A stretch of DNA of 64,000 bases from NCBI GenBank assembly GCA_038253885.1, contig JBBSGP010000002.1, positions 62,001-126,000 on the forward strand, given 5' to 3'. Both the position numbers and the translations under genes were made by a program. The notes under the pieces were generated by a model. That model made no database searches and was not told where the DNA came from. It worked only from the letters and a program-made list of their open reading frames with translations. Below, one piece after another: positions 34,126-43,258 of this stretch (position 1 is its first letter; each line of letters begins with the position of its first letter). Source of the stretch: JALZAQ01 sp038253885 (GTDB lineage: Bacteria; Gemmatimonadota; Gemmatimonadetes; Gemmatimonadales; Gemmatimonadaceae).

Positions 34126-35982
34126 CGGACCGGTCGCTGATTTCCCCAGATCGTCGAGTATCGGCGCGCGGAGCCCCGCCAGAGTGCGGCGCCGGGGCAC
34201 GTTCAGGTCGAAGACCACGACCTCGTTCTGCCCGCGTCGCAGCCAGGGTCCGGGCACATAGAGAGTCTGCTGCGGTCCGATCGACCAGAAGCGACCGAGG
34301 TGATGACCGTTCACCCAGACGCTTCCCTTCCCCCAGCCTCTGGTGTCGAGGAAGCTGTCGCCGGGACGATCGAGCCGAAATCGCCCGCGATAGAAGGCTG
34401 GTGTCGGTGCATCGCCGGAGGCATTGTGGAACGGGAGCCGGCCGGGCGATGTCATGGGAAGGGAAAACATCTCCCACCCCGTCAGCTCCCGATCCCCCAG
34501 CATCACACGCTGCGTGATTCCCTTGCGCTCTGATCGCAGCGCCTTGGTGAAGTTGACCCGGCCGGAATTTTCGACCAGGATGTCGAGCCTCGCGCCGCCC
34601 GGGGGGATCGAGATCGGCAAGCGATCCTGATGGAGGCGGCGATCGAGCGTTCCCACCAGCGATCCGTTGACGTAGATGCGCGCATAGTCTCGCACCTCAC
34701 CGAGTACGAGGTCGCCAGTGGGCGCGCCGGAGACTGTGGTGCGGTAGAGCACCGAGCCGAACGACTGCCCCAGCGCCTCCATGCCGCGCGGCCGCTCGGA
34801 CCTCGTCGGAGCGCCGAGCGCACTCCAGAGTGGCGCCACCTCGGTCAGCTCGAACGCGGGAATCGCCACCGATCGCGCCTGCCGTGGCACGCCGGGAAGT
34901 GAAGCTCCGGCGCGATACCGGCGGATGACATCGCGAAACCGAAAGAACTTCGCCGTCGGACGCCCCGACTCGTCCAGGGCCGCATCGTAGTCGTAGCTGG
35001 TGGTCTGGGGCAGGTAGCCGTCACGCGACCCGTTGGCGCCATTCATGAGTCCGAACGTCGTGCCGCCGTGAAACATGTAGAGATTGACGGAATAGCCGCG
35101 CGCCAGCATCCACTCGAGCTCCCGCGCCTGCGCGGCGGCGTCGGTCCTCTCGTGCTTCTTCCCCCACTGGTCGAACCATCCCGCCCAGTACTCTCCGCTC
35201 ATCAGCGGTTGACCGGCGCGGAAAGCACGCAATCGCGCGAAGGCGCTGTCGGCCTCACCAGTTCCGAAGTTCACGACCGCTGGCAGGTCGGGCAGCGTGC
35301 CGTGGGGCAGCTGCACGTCGCCATCGGCGGTATAGAGCAGCGCGTCGCCCAGTCCGGCGTGGCGCAGCGCATCGCGCTGCCAGCGGAGGTAACCCGTGTC
35401 CTGGTCGAACGAGCCGTACTCGTTCTCCACCTGAACGGCGATGATCGGCCCGCCACGTGCCGATAGCAGCGGCGAGAGCTCCCTGCCCAGACGGTCGAGC
35501 CACCGGCCCGCGGGTCGCGTGAAGCGAGCGTCGGCGCTTCGGAGCACCATCGCCGAATCTGCCAGCAGCCAGGGCGGATAGCCTCCGAGATCCCATTCAG
35601 CGCAGACGTACGGCCCCGGTCGAAGGATGACCCACAGACCCTCCTCCTGCGCCATGCGAATGTAGGCCGCGACGTCTCGTTCGCCGCTAAAGTCGTACGT
35701 TCCTGGCGACGGCTCGTGAAGATTCCAGAAGACGTAGGTGGAGATCGTGTTGAGTCCCATGGCGCGCGCCTTCCTCATCCGGTCGCGCCAGTACGCGCGC
35801 GGGACACGCGCGTAGTGCATCTCGCCGGAGATGATCTGGAAAGGCGCTCCGTCGAGCAGAAAGCTGTCGTGTGTCAGCGACAGATGGTGCGAGTAGCGCT
35901 GAGCGGCGGCCGGCCGCACCGCCGTGACGCAGAGCGCGGCCGACAGCGCGAGGAGCGACGAGCGAGCGAGCGGCGGTCGCAT
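34123..35982 (-). CDS. Secreted GH35 beta-galactosidase
   Basis: 619 residues with a cleavable signal peptide (about 1-28, ending RPAAAQ). The catalytic barrel shows SGEMHYARVPRAYWRDR, ISTYVFWNLHEP, WVILRPGPYVCAEWD and AVQVENEYGS with the acid/base E188, and MSGEYWAGWFDQWG with nucleophile E264. Two jelly-roll domains follow, ending with RGWGKGSVWVNGHHLGRFW, typical of GH35. It releases terminal beta-linked galactose from oligosaccharides outside the cytoplasm and so complements the alpha-type glycosidase on the opposite strand. It begins 14 bases after the second ADOP permease gene on the same strand, which may place it under the PadR at 38664-38996. Confidence 0.93.
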   Translation of the reverse strand: MRPPLARSSLLALSAALCVTAVRPAAAQRYSHHLSLTHDSFLLDGAPFQIISGEMHYARVPRAYWRDRMRKARAMGLNTISTYVFWNLHEPSPGTYDFSGERDVAAYIRMAQEEGLWVILRPGPYVCAEWDLGGYPPWLLADSAMVLRSADARFTRPAGRWLDRLGRELSPLLSARGGPIIAVQVENEYGSFDQDTGYLRWQRDALRHAGLGDALLYTADGDVQLPHGTLPDLPAVVNFGTGEADSAFARLRAFRAGQPLMSGEYWAGWFDQWGKKHERTDAAAQARELEWMLARGYSVNLYMFHGGTTFGLMNGANGSRDGYLPQTTSYDYDAALDESGRPTAKFFRFRDVIRRYRAGASLPGVPRQARSVAIPAFELTEVAPLWSALGAPTRSERPRGMEALGQSFGSVLYRTTVSGAPTGDLVLGEVRDYARIYVNGSLVGTLDRRLHQDRLPISIPPGGARLDILVENSGRVNFTKALRSERKGITQRVMLGDRELTGWEMFSLPMTSPGRLPFHNASGDAPTPAFYRGRFRLDRPGDSFLDTRGWGKGSVWVNGHHLGRFWSIGPQQTLYVPGPWLRRGQNEVVVFDLNVPRRRTLAGLRAPILDDLGKSATGP

Positions 35983-35996
35983 TGGCGATCGCGGCG

Positions 35997-38651
35997 CTAC
36001 TCTCCCCTCAGGGCGAGGAGAGGGTCAGCGCCGGCGGCCCGCCGAGCCGGGATCATGCACGCGGCCAGCGCCACAACGGTCAGCGCCGCCGATACCGCGA
36101 CGTAGGTCATGACGTCGGTCGCGGTCACTCCGAAGAGCAGACTGCCGATCAGCCGGCTCAGGGAGAGCGCCGCAACCAGGCCGATCACCACTCCAGCCGT
36201 CGTCAGTGCGGCGCCCTGGCCCACCACGAGCTTCAGCACATCCGCTGGCCGGGCGCCGAGCGCGACCCTGATGCCGAGCTCGCGTGCTCGCTGGGTGACA
36301 GCGTAGGACATCACCCCATAGATCCCGACCGTGGCGAGCAGGAGTGCCACCGCGGCGAACGACACGAGCAGCAGCATGTAGAATCGCGGCTGAGCGATCG
36401 TCTGACCCACGCGCTCCCGCATCGTGCGCTCGGCGAATGTCGGGAGCTCGGGATCGATCGCGTGTACCTGCGCACGTGCGGACCGGACGATCGCCCGCGG
36501 ATCGCCTGACGTCCTCATCACCGCAACCAGGTAGCGCTCGGGATACTGCGCCAGTGGCAGGTACATCTGCCCGGTGGGAATGTCAGCGAGACCGACGGTG
36601 TGGATGTCACCGACAAGCCCGACAATCTGCCGAGCGACTGAGCCGCTGTCGTCGTCGAGACCGTCAACGCGAACGAAGCGACCAACCGGATTCTGGGAGC
36701 CGAAGTACTTCCGGGCGAAGGCGCGGTTGACGATGGCGACGGGTGCGCTGCTCTCGCGGTCATTGGGCGTGAACAGACGCCCGCTCAGCGACGAGATCCC
36801 GAGGGTCGCGAAGAATCCGTCCGTCACGCCGGCCATGCCCGCCTCGGGAGAGGTACCGGGAGTCCGTATCTGGCCCTCGATCGCGAGCGAGCTGGTTCGC
36901 GACGTCTCGCCCATCGGCAATCCGAAGACGAGCGCCGCCGACTCGACGCCGGGAATCCGCGTCAGCCGATCCACAAGCTCTCGATCGAATGGCCGAGTGT
37001 CCTTCTTTTCCTTGTACTTGCTGGCGGGCAGCGTAATCGAGAACGTCATCACGCGATCAGGCCGGAAGCCTGGGTCCACGATCGCGAGCCGATGGAAGCT
37101 CCTGATCAGCAGTCCCGCTCCCGCCAGCAGCATGAGCGATAGCGCCAGCTCGGCGACCACCAGGACGCTTCGCGCGCGGCCGCTGTTGCCCCCCTGCGAT
37201 CCACGAGTGCCGTCACGCAGAGAGCGACTCAGATCGGGCGTCGTGGCGTAGAGCGCGGGCACGAGCCCGAACAGAACCCCGGTGGCGATCGCGATCAGCG
37301 CGGTCACGATCAGGACGCGTAGATCGAGCGACACCGCCGCCAGGAGCGGAATATCACCCGGCGCCGAGCTCTTGACCCAACGGACCATCCAGCTCGCGAG
37401 GAGAATCCCGAAACCCCCGCCGACCGCCGAGAGCAGAACGCTCTCGCTGACCAGCTGCCGGACGAGACGGCCGCGGCCCGCGCCCAGGGCCGTTCGCACG
37501 GCAATCTCCGTCTCGCGTCCGGCGGCACGAACCAGCATCAGGTTGGCGACGTTGGTGCAGGCGATCAGGAGAACGAGACCCACCGCCCCGAGCAGCACGA
37601 GCAGCGGCAGTTTGACGTCGCCGGTCAGATCCTCATGCATCGAAACGACACGAAGCTTCATGCCGGCGTTGGTATCCTGATACTGGTCGGAGAGTCGCTT
37701 CGCCAGCGCGGTGAGCTCGGCCTGCGCCGATTGGACCGTGGCGCCGGGGGCGAGTCGACCCACCACTCCGAGGGAATGCGAGCCGCGCTGGGGAGCAGCC
37801 AGCTGTTTGGGACCGAACGACAACGGCACGAAGATCTCGGCGCCGCCGGGCGGATGGGTGGCCGGATCGAGGACCCCGGTCACGGTCACCGCCTCTCCGT
37901 TCAGGGTGATCGCCCGGCCGACCACGGACGGGTCGGAGCCGAAGCGGCGCTTCCACAGATCCTCACTCAACACCGCCACCCGGGGCGCTCCCGGCTGGTC
38001 CTCTCCAGGCGCGAAGGTGCGGCCGATCAGCGCGCGCACGCCGAGCAGCGAGAAGAAGTTCGCGGTGACCGAGCGCCCCCGTAGCCGCTCCGGCTCACCG
38101 TCGCCGGTCAGATTGGTTGTGGCGCCTCCAAACGCGGCTGCACCCACGAACGAGTGCGCCTGCCGCTGGACGTCGAGAAAATCAAGCGCCGAGAAGCCCT
38201 CGTGGCCGCCCTCGTAGACCTTCGTCAGGCGCGAGGGGTTGGAATACGGCAGCGGCCGAAGCAGAACTCCATCCACGATGCTGAAGATCGTCGTGGTGCC
38301 TCCGATGCCGAGCATGAGCGTCAGGAGGGCGACGGTCGTGAATCCACGCGAGAGCCGGAGCTGCCGCATCGCGAAAACGAGATCGTGTCTCAGGTCGGCG
38401 AACCACTCAGCGCGCTGCATCTCCCGGTCTCTCTCCCGGCCAATGACGCGACAGTCGCGCTCGACCCGTTGCAGGTCCCCGAAGCGGCGAAGTGCCGCCG
38501 AGCGGGCGGCAGCCGCCTCCATCCCTCGCTCGATATTGTGCCGCGTCCGCATCTCCAGGTGGAAGCGCAACTCGGCGTCGACTTCTTCATCCACGCTCGT
38601 CTTCCAGATGAGCGACCGGAGCTGGTGTCCGAGGCCGACGCGCCTGCTCAT
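35997..38651 (-). CDS. ADOP-type ABC transporter permease (second copy)
   Basis: 884 residues with the same architecture as the gene at 17687-20392. A soluble N-terminal region (DEEVDAELRFHLEMRTRHN) is followed by two MacB-PCD/FtsX units, with LLTLMLGIGGTTTIFSIVDG opening the first and YGVMSYAVTQRARELGIRVALGA plus IPARRAAGADPLLALRGE closing the second. Overall it is clearly homologous but divergent from the first copy, so not a recent tandem duplication. No ATPase subunit is encoded nearby. It starts 12 bases after the PadR gene. Confidence 0.9.
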   Translation of the reverse strand: MSRRVGLGHQLRSLIWKTSVDEEVDAELRFHLEMRTRHNIERGMEAAAARSAALRRFGDLQRVERDCRVIGRERDREMQRAEWFADLRHDLVFAMRQLRLSRGFTTVALLTLMLGIGGTTTIFSIVDGVLLRPLPYSNPSRLTKVYEGGHEGFSALDFLDVQRQAHSFVGAAAFGGATTNLTGDGEPERLRGRSVTANFFSLLGVRALIGRTFAPGEDQPGAPRVAVLSEDLWKRRFGSDPSVVGRAITLNGEAVTVTGVLDPATHPPGGAEIFVPLSFGPKQLAAPQRGSHSLGVVGRLAPGATVQSAQAELTALAKRLSDQYQDTNAGMKLRVVSMHEDLTGDVKLPLLVLLGAVGLVLLIACTNVANLMLVRAAGRETEIAVRTALGAGRGRLVRQLVSESVLLSAVGGGFGILLASWMVRWVKSSAPGDIPLLAAVSLDLRVLIVTALIAIATGVLFGLVPALYATTPDLSRSLRDGTRGSQGGNSGRARSVLVVAELALSLMLLAGAGLLIRSFHRLAIVDPGFRPDRVMTFSITLPASKYKEKKDTRPFDRELVDRLTRIPGVESAALVFGLPMGETSRTSSLAIEGQIRTPGTSPEAGMAGVTDGFFATLGISSLSGRLFTPNDRESSAPVAIVNRAFARKYFGSQNPVGRFVRVDGLDDDSGSVARQIVGLVGDIHTVGLADIPTGQMYLPLAQYPERYLVAVMRTSGDPRAIVRSARAQVHAIDPELPTFAERTMRERVGQTIAQPRFYMLLLVSFAAVALLLATVGIYGVMSYAVTQRARELGIRVALGARPADVLKLVVGQGAALTTAGVVIGLVAALSLSRLIGSLLFGVTATDVMTYVAVSAALTVVALAACMIPARRAAGADPLLALRGE

Positions 38652-38663
38652 CCCGGCTTCACC

Positions 38664-38996
38664 CTACGCGGGCAGAAGCACCCGGGAGACCGCGGAAGCG
38701 AACTGGGCCCAGCGAGCCGTCTCGACACGGAGCTGTGCTCGTCCCGCGCGGGTGAGGGCGTAGATCTTCGCCGTCCGACCCAGGTCCGACGTCCCCCATT
38801 CCGCCTTCAACCAACCGCGTTTCTCCATGCGATAGAGCGACGGATAAAGCGAGCCCTCCTCGATCTGCAGAGCGTCGCCGGTCGTATCCTCGAGCCATCG
38901 GGCGATCGCATAGCCGTGCCGCGGGCCCCAGCTCAGCGTCTTGAGGATCAGCGCATCCAACGTACCATGGAGAAGCTCACTGCCCGGCGCGGCCAT
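38664..38996 (-). CDS. PadR-family transcriptional repressor (second copy)
   Basis: 110 residues, single-domain PadR: LLHGTLDALILKTLSWGPRHGYAIARWLE, then EEGSLYPSLYRMEKRGWLKAEWG and the wing LGRTAKIYALTRAGRAQL. ATG at 38996 with AAGGG eight bases upstream; a GTG immediately before it is an alternative. The gene precedes the second ADOP permease by 12 bases. An imperfect palindrome 12 bases upstream of the start (39008-39026) is its likely operator, and it differs in sequence from that of the first PadR, suggesting separate regulons. Confidence 0.92.
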   Translation of the reverse strand: MAAPGSELLHGTLDALILKTLSWGPRHGYAIARWLEDTTGDALQIEEGSLYPSLYRMEKRGWLKAEWGTSDLGRTAKIYALTRAGRAQLRVETARWAQFASAVSRVLLPA

Positions 38997-39007
38997 CACG
39001 GAACCCT

Positions 39008-39026
39008 TACCTAGAGGATCTTTGTA
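39008..39026 (-). promoter_or_regulatory. Putative PadR operator with TAC-AGA-TCT-GTA symmetry
   Basis: TACCTAGAGGATCTTTGTA is an imperfect 19-base palindrome (TAC NN AGA NNN TCT NN GTA) just upstream of the second padR. The AT-rich stretch also can serve as a -10 region. This is the TAC-centred type of PadR site that I associate with ADOP-linked PadR genes; binding is inferred. Confidence 0.5.
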
Positions 39027-39069
39027 TTTACGCCGTGTTGCCCAGACTGTCAAGGTATAGGCGAAGGCC

Positions 39070-39552
39070 TTACCATCGACCGGCACGATACTCTTCCTGC
39101 AGCGCCAGATAGCTCGCCACCGTTCGAGCAATTCGATCGCCATCGGCCGCCGTCGTCGCTCGGGCGATACGAGCCGGTACGCCGAGGACCACCGAGTGGG
39201 GCGGAATGTCCATTCCTTCCGGGCACACCGCTCCGGCGCCGACGACCGACCCCGTCCCCACTCGCACGCGATTGAGGAGAATCGCGCCCATGCCGATGAG
39301 ACAGTCATCTTCGATGAACGCACCATGAATCACGGCTCGATGGCCGATGGCCACACGATCGCCGATGGTGCACGGAACGCCGTTGTCGACGTGCACCACC
39401 GTGCCATCCTGAACGTTGCTGTCAGCACCTACCCGGATCGGCGCGCTGTCCGCGCGGAGCACCGCCGTGGGCCACACCGACGCACGCGCCCCGAGAGTCA
39501 CGTCCCCGATCACGATCGCCAGCGGATGGACGTAGGCCGACGAATCGATCAC
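39070..39552 (-). CDS. Gamma-class carbonic anhydrase family protein
   Basis: 160 residues, a left-handed beta-helix of hexapeptide repeats (IVIGDVTLGARASVWPTAVLRADSAPIRVGADSNVQDG) with three zinc-ligand histidines: H54 in TVVHVDNG, H71 in AIGHRAVIHG and H76 in the same segment, at the spacing of Cam. A short C-terminal helix closes the trimer. Members hydrate CO2 or have lost activity (YrdA, PaaY types). GTG at 39552, only five bases after the stop of the amidase gene, so the two are probably co-transcribed. The reading frame is open far upstream but those residues overlap the amidase gene. Confidence 0.9.
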   Translation of the reverse strand: MIDSSAYVHPLAIVIGDVTLGARASVWPTAVLRADSAPIRVGADSNVQDGTVVHVDNGVPCTIGDRVAIGHRAVIHGAFIEDDCLIGMGAILLNRVRVGTGSVVGAGAVCPEGMDIPPHSVVLGVPARIARATTAADGDRIARTVASYLALQEEYRAGRW

Positions 39553-39557
39553 CGGGA

Positions 39558-41402
39558 TCAGGGCGCGCTGGCCAGCGAGCGGAAGTACTCCTCGATCCCG
39601 TTGGTCACGCCGCGCGCGTACGCGTCCTGAAACGCCGCCGTCCGCAACGCCGACTCCTGCTCCGGGATCATGAGGAACGCACCCTCGCACAGCACCGATG
39701 GCATCCAGCTCGGACGGGCGAGAGCGAAGTTCTCGTAATTGATCCCGAGATCGCGAAGACCCATCGCGGCCACCATCGCGTTCTGGAGGGCGCGCGCGAG
39801 CGGGATCGCCTGCGGATGGAAATAGTAGGCCCCCGTTCCATGGGCGAGAAACGGATTGATGCCGTCCGGCAGCGCGTTGAGGTGGATGGAGACGAGCGCC
39901 TCGGCATCGGCGCGCTGCGCGATGACGGGACGCTCGTCGAGCGACAGCGGCGCATCGCTCGTGCGCGTCATGATGACCGTCGCGCCGCGGGCCATCAGCA
40001 GGACGCGAGCCCGTTCGGCGATGGCGAGCGTGGCCACCGGCTCCCACAGGCCGGTCGGTCCGGTCGCGCCGCCGGGAGGATGCCCGGCATCGATCGCGAT
40101 CCGCCGGCCGCGCAACGGAGCCGACGCGTCGATCGTCGGCCGCCGACGGACACGAAGGACCAACGCCCCATCTCGCCAGAGCACGCGATACCCGAATGGG
40201 TCGTGAGCGAGAGTCAGGACGAACCGCATCCGGTCGCTCGTCACCTGTTCCCACGTCACCGCGCGCACCAGCTGCTCGTTCGCCGGGTGATGGATGACAT
40301 TGGTGTTGGAGCGCGTTCCGTACAGCGTCAGGGCGAGCTGGCCCGGACCTTCCTCGACGAGAAAGGCGGGGCGCGCACCCACCGGGACGATGAAGTCCAC
40401 CCAACCCTCCGCCGGCACTAATATCGCCGAGCCGGTGACGCGACGTGGTGCGGCCGTTCCCGCGGGCAGCGCGTGCACGTCGGTGGCGGAGATCCACGCC
40501 TCGAGGCCGGCGTCCAGACGAACCCGTGTCAGCGCCCCCGAGCGACCCGTCAGTTCCAGTTGTGTTCCACGGAGGAGAAGCCATCCGTAAGCGGCATCGG
40601 GCGGCGGTGTCGGCGTGGGACGCGCGGGGATCGCGCGATCGGAGTCACCGGCGCTGGAATCGGCGCCGAGAAGCGCCCAGGAAATCGGTGCGCCCGGCGA
40701 CTGGACTGGAGGCAGACTGAAGCGCGTCGTGTCCCGATCACGGGTCACGTAGAGCTCCGGCCGGCCGTGCAGGAGCTTCGCCGGCACGTCCGTGCCCCAC
40801 TGCTCCGGGTCGCCGGGCGCTCCGAGCTCAGGGTGTGCGAGTGGTAGGACACGATCGGCGCTGTCGGGCCGAACCCAGACGTTCGCGTTCGAGGCCGCGC
40901 GAACGCCGACGTGGACCATCTCGTCGTCTCTCAGCATCAGCACTCCGCGCGGCACGATGGTCGTGCTGTCGGCCAGCGAAGCTCCCGGCCCGCCGACGGC
41001 CATACGGGAACCGGCGATCCTGACCGCATGCGCGGCCCGTACCGTGTCGCGTCCGAGCACAGCGACGACGCGGTACGCCGGCATTGATGCATCGGGGAGA
41101 GCCAGCCAGGCGAGAAAGCTGCCGTTCGGAAGCACCGGCACCGCCGTATCGTTGATCGTCAGAGTGGCGTGGCCATTGCCGACGGACCCGAAGATGAAGT
41201 TCGAGTCGCGCGCCGTGATCTGAGCGCCGAACGGCGGATACACAACCCGCAGGGCGAGTGGCCCCTCTACCAGCGGAATGGGCGGAAGAGGAGCCGCTGC
41301 GGACATCGCTGTCTTGCCGCGAGAAGGGTCGACGCCGAGCGTGGGCCTCGCTGGATGACAAGCGGCGAGAACGATCTCGAGAAGGAAGAGTGGACGACGC
41401 AT
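39558..41402 (-). CDS. N-acetylmuramoyl-L-alanine amidase (Amidase_3) lipoprotein
   Basis: 614 residues. The N-terminus has a signal with lipobox (LLEIVLAAC), so the enzyme is probably lipid-anchored. About 370 residues of beta-rich, SH3-like and AMIN-like regions follow, then a C-terminal zinc amidase domain: IDAGHPPGG (zinc His), GLWEPVATLAI (zinc Glu), VSIHLNALPDG (zinc His) and CEGAFLMIPEQE (catalytic Glu). It cleaves the amide between MurNAc and L-Ala in peptidoglycan, useful for daughter-cell separation or wall turnover. I start at ATG 41402, which gives the lipoprotein signal; 75 further in-frame codons upstream look non-coding and overlap the divergent promoter. Confidence 0.9.
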   Translation of the reverse strand: MRRPLFLLEIVLAACHPARPTLGVDPSRGKTAMSAAAPLPPIPLVEGPLALRVVYPPFGAQITARDSNFIFGSVGNGHATLTINDTAVPVLPNGSFLAWLALPDASMPAYRVVAVLGRDTVRAAHAVRIAGSRMAVGGPGASLADSTTIVPRGVLMLRDDEMVHVGVRAASNANVWVRPDSADRVLPLAHPELGAPGDPEQWGTDVPAKLLHGRPELYVTRDRDTTRFSLPPVQSPGAPISWALLGADSSAGDSDRAIPARPTPTPPPDAAYGWLLLRGTQLELTGRSGALTRVRLDAGLEAWISATDVHALPAGTAAPRRVTGSAILVPAEGWVDFIVPVGARPAFLVEEGPGQLALTLYGTRSNTNVIHHPANEQLVRAVTWEQVTSDRMRFVLTLAHDPFGYRVLWRDGALVLRVRRRPTIDASAPLRGRRIAIDAGHPPGGATGPTGLWEPVATLAIAERARVLLMARGATVIMTRTSDAPLSLDERPVIAQRADAEALVSIHLNALPDGINPFLAHGTGAYYFHPQAIPLARALQNAMVAAMGLRDLGINYENFALARPSWMPSVLCEGAFLMIPEQESALRTAAFQDAYARGVTNGIEEYFRSLASAP

Positions 41403-41469
41403 GGCCCTGAAGGTAACCACCAGCAAGGGTGTGGGCGAGGCGTAACTCGCTGCGCAGTCACAATTTCCA

Positions 41470-41498
41470 TTGACCCACCTGGTTGCGATTCCTATATT
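41470..41498 (+). promoter_or_regulatory. Strong sigma70-type promoter of the kinase operon
   Basis: TTGACC (41470-41475), 17 bases, TATATT (41493-41498), reading toward the kinase gene. The predicted start is near 41505, leaving a leader of about 135 bases before the GTG at 41639. It lies in the 236-base gap shared with the divergent amidase gene. Confidence 0.65.
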
Positions 41499-41638
41499 CT
41501 GACGTCGATCTGAGGTGAGAATCCGTGGAGGCGACGACGTGACCTCCTGCGCTCCGCGGAGGACTCGCCGCTCCGGATCCCCTTGGCCGTCGGTGCGGCG
41601 CTTCCTTGCGGCCTCTTTCCCCCCCAAGCCCCGAGCGC

Positions 41639-43258
41639 GTGAGCACGAAGATCTGTCCGCAGTGTGAGACCAATTACGGGGAAGACCTCAAGTTCTGCCC
41701 CCGGGATGGCTCCTCGCTCAAGACCCCATCGCAGAGCGATCTGGTCGGGCAGATGGTCGCCGATCGCTATCACGTGCTCCGGAAGCTGGGCGAAGGGGGG
41801 ATGGGCCAGGTGTATCTTGCCGAGCACGTGAAAATGGGGCGCCTGAGCGCGCTCAAGGTGATGAGCGCATCGCTGATTCATGACGCCGATGCGATCGGCC
41901 GATTCAACCGAGAGGCTGCGAACGCCAGCCGCATCAGTCACCCCAACGTGGCCGCGGTCTACGATTTCGGTGAGACCAGCGAGGGGCTGATCTACCTCGC
42001 GATGGAGTTCGTCGAGGGCGAGCAGCTCACACGGTTGCTGGGCCGTCCGGGCGCCATGTCTCTCCCGCGCACGGCCGAGCTGGTGTCGCAGATCGCGAGC
42101 GCGCTGGACGCCGCGCACGAGCTCGGAATCGTGCACCGGGACCTCAAGCCCGACAACATCATGATCCGCACGAATCGCGACGGATCCGATTGCGTCAAGA
42201 TTGTGGATTTCGGGATCGCGAAAGCGATCCGCAACGACGGCCAGAAAGTGACGCGCACCGGGATGGTGATTGGGACACCCGAGTTCATGAGCCCGGAACA
42301 GCTCTCGGGCGATGAGGTGGACGGTCGCAGCGATACCTACACGCTCGGCCTGGTCGCCTTCGTGATGTTGACCGGACAGCCGCCCTTTCCCAGCGACACT
42401 GTCCAGGAATCGCTCATCAAGCGGTTGACCGAGCGCCCCCGAACGCTGTCCGAGGTGAAGCCTGAAATTCCCTGGCCCGCCGATGTTCAGCACGCGATGG
42501 ACGGGGCGCTGCAACGCAAAGCGGTGGACCGGTACTCGCGAGCGACCGATTTCGCTCGCGCTCTGCGCCTGGCGATCGCGGCGATGACGGCCCAGCACGA
42601 TGCCGACACGCAGGTCCTAAACGCTATGGTCCCCCCGACCGTGGTCCGGTCTACGGCGGATGGCCGTGGACATCGGCGGGGAGCGCTCGTTGCCTTCGCG
42701 ACGTTGGCGGCATTGGCTCTGGGGGCGACCGCGATGCTGCGGAGCGCCGCGGGCTCGAGACATGTACAGGGCGTGACGACCCGGCCAGCGGCCGACTCTG
42801 CTCGCCACTTCTCTCGGCCCTTGCAGCCGGAGTCGGAATCACACTCGAGCGCGACCGAGCTCACGCGCTCGCGGCGCGCGGCTGCTCCCGCGCCCCCCAG
42901 CGTGGGCGGCGCTGCCCGTCGCTCGAGCGCCACCGGAGACAGCGTCAGCGAGGCGCGCGAGGCGGACGATCTGGATCGGATCGGCACGGCCTTCGACGGT
43001 ACCGGCACGTCCGGCGACTCGGCTCGTGCCTCGGCGGCCGAGCGTTTGCTCGCGGAGCGGCTGCCAACGGTCCACTCACGACGGAATATCATGCGCCTCC
43101 AGCTGCACCGGGTCGAGGCTCTCGCCGCGCAGGGAAGACATGATGACGCATGCAGGGTCTGGCGCCGTCTCGACAGTGAGGCTACAACTCTTCCGCCGGC
43201 CGCCGGCAACATGCGACGGGCCATCGAAGCCATTGGCCAGACGCTCTCGTGCCCATAA
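41639..43258 (+). CDS. Serine/threonine protein kinase with zinc ribbon and one membrane helix
   Basis: 539 residues with a GTG start. An N-terminal zinc ribbon CPQCETNYGEDLKFCPRDG is followed by a complete Hanks-type kinase domain (about 44-310): GEGGMGQVY loop, K73 in ALKVM, HRDLKPDN (166-173), DFGIAK with D190, and GTPEFMSPEQ. After it come a single helix near 345-365 and a Ser/Ala-rich extracytoplasmic part with a helical C-terminal tail. Catalytic residues are intact, so it should be active and membrane-bound. It overlaps the PP2C gene by 10 bases, the pair that reverses its phosphorylation. The signal sensed by the outer domain is unknown. Confidence 0.93.
   Translation: MSTKICPQCETNYGEDLKFCPRDGSSLKTPSQSDLVGQMVADRYHVLRKLGEGGMGQVYLAEHVKMGRLSALKVMSASLIHDADAIGRFNREAANASRISHPNVAAVYDFGETSEGLIYLAMEFVEGEQLTRLLGRPGAMSLPRTAELVSQIASALDAAHELGIVHRDLKPDNIMIRTNRDGSDCVKIVDFGIAKAIRNDGQKVTRTGMVIGTPEFMSPEQLSGDEVDGRSDTYTLGLVAFVMLTGQPPFPSDTVQESLIKRLTERPRTLSEVKPEIPWPADVQHAMDGALQRKAVDRYSRATDFARALRLAIAAMTAQHDADTQVLNAMVPPTVVRSTADGRGHRRGALVAFATLAALALGATAMLRSAAGSRHVQGVTTRPAADSARHFSRPLQPESESHSSATELTRSRRAAAPAPPSVGGAARRSSATGDSVSEAREADDLDRIGTAFDGTGTSGDSARASAAERLLAERLPTVHSRRNIMRLQLHRVEALAAQGRHDDACRVWRRLDSEATTLPPAAGNMRRAIEAIGQTLSCP

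Noticed and set aside
39558..40584. N-terminal extension of the carbonic anhydrase frame into the amidase gene
   Set aside because: Residues before VIDSSAYVHP are low-complexity and overlap conserved amidase coding sequence; GTG 39552 gives the usual family length.
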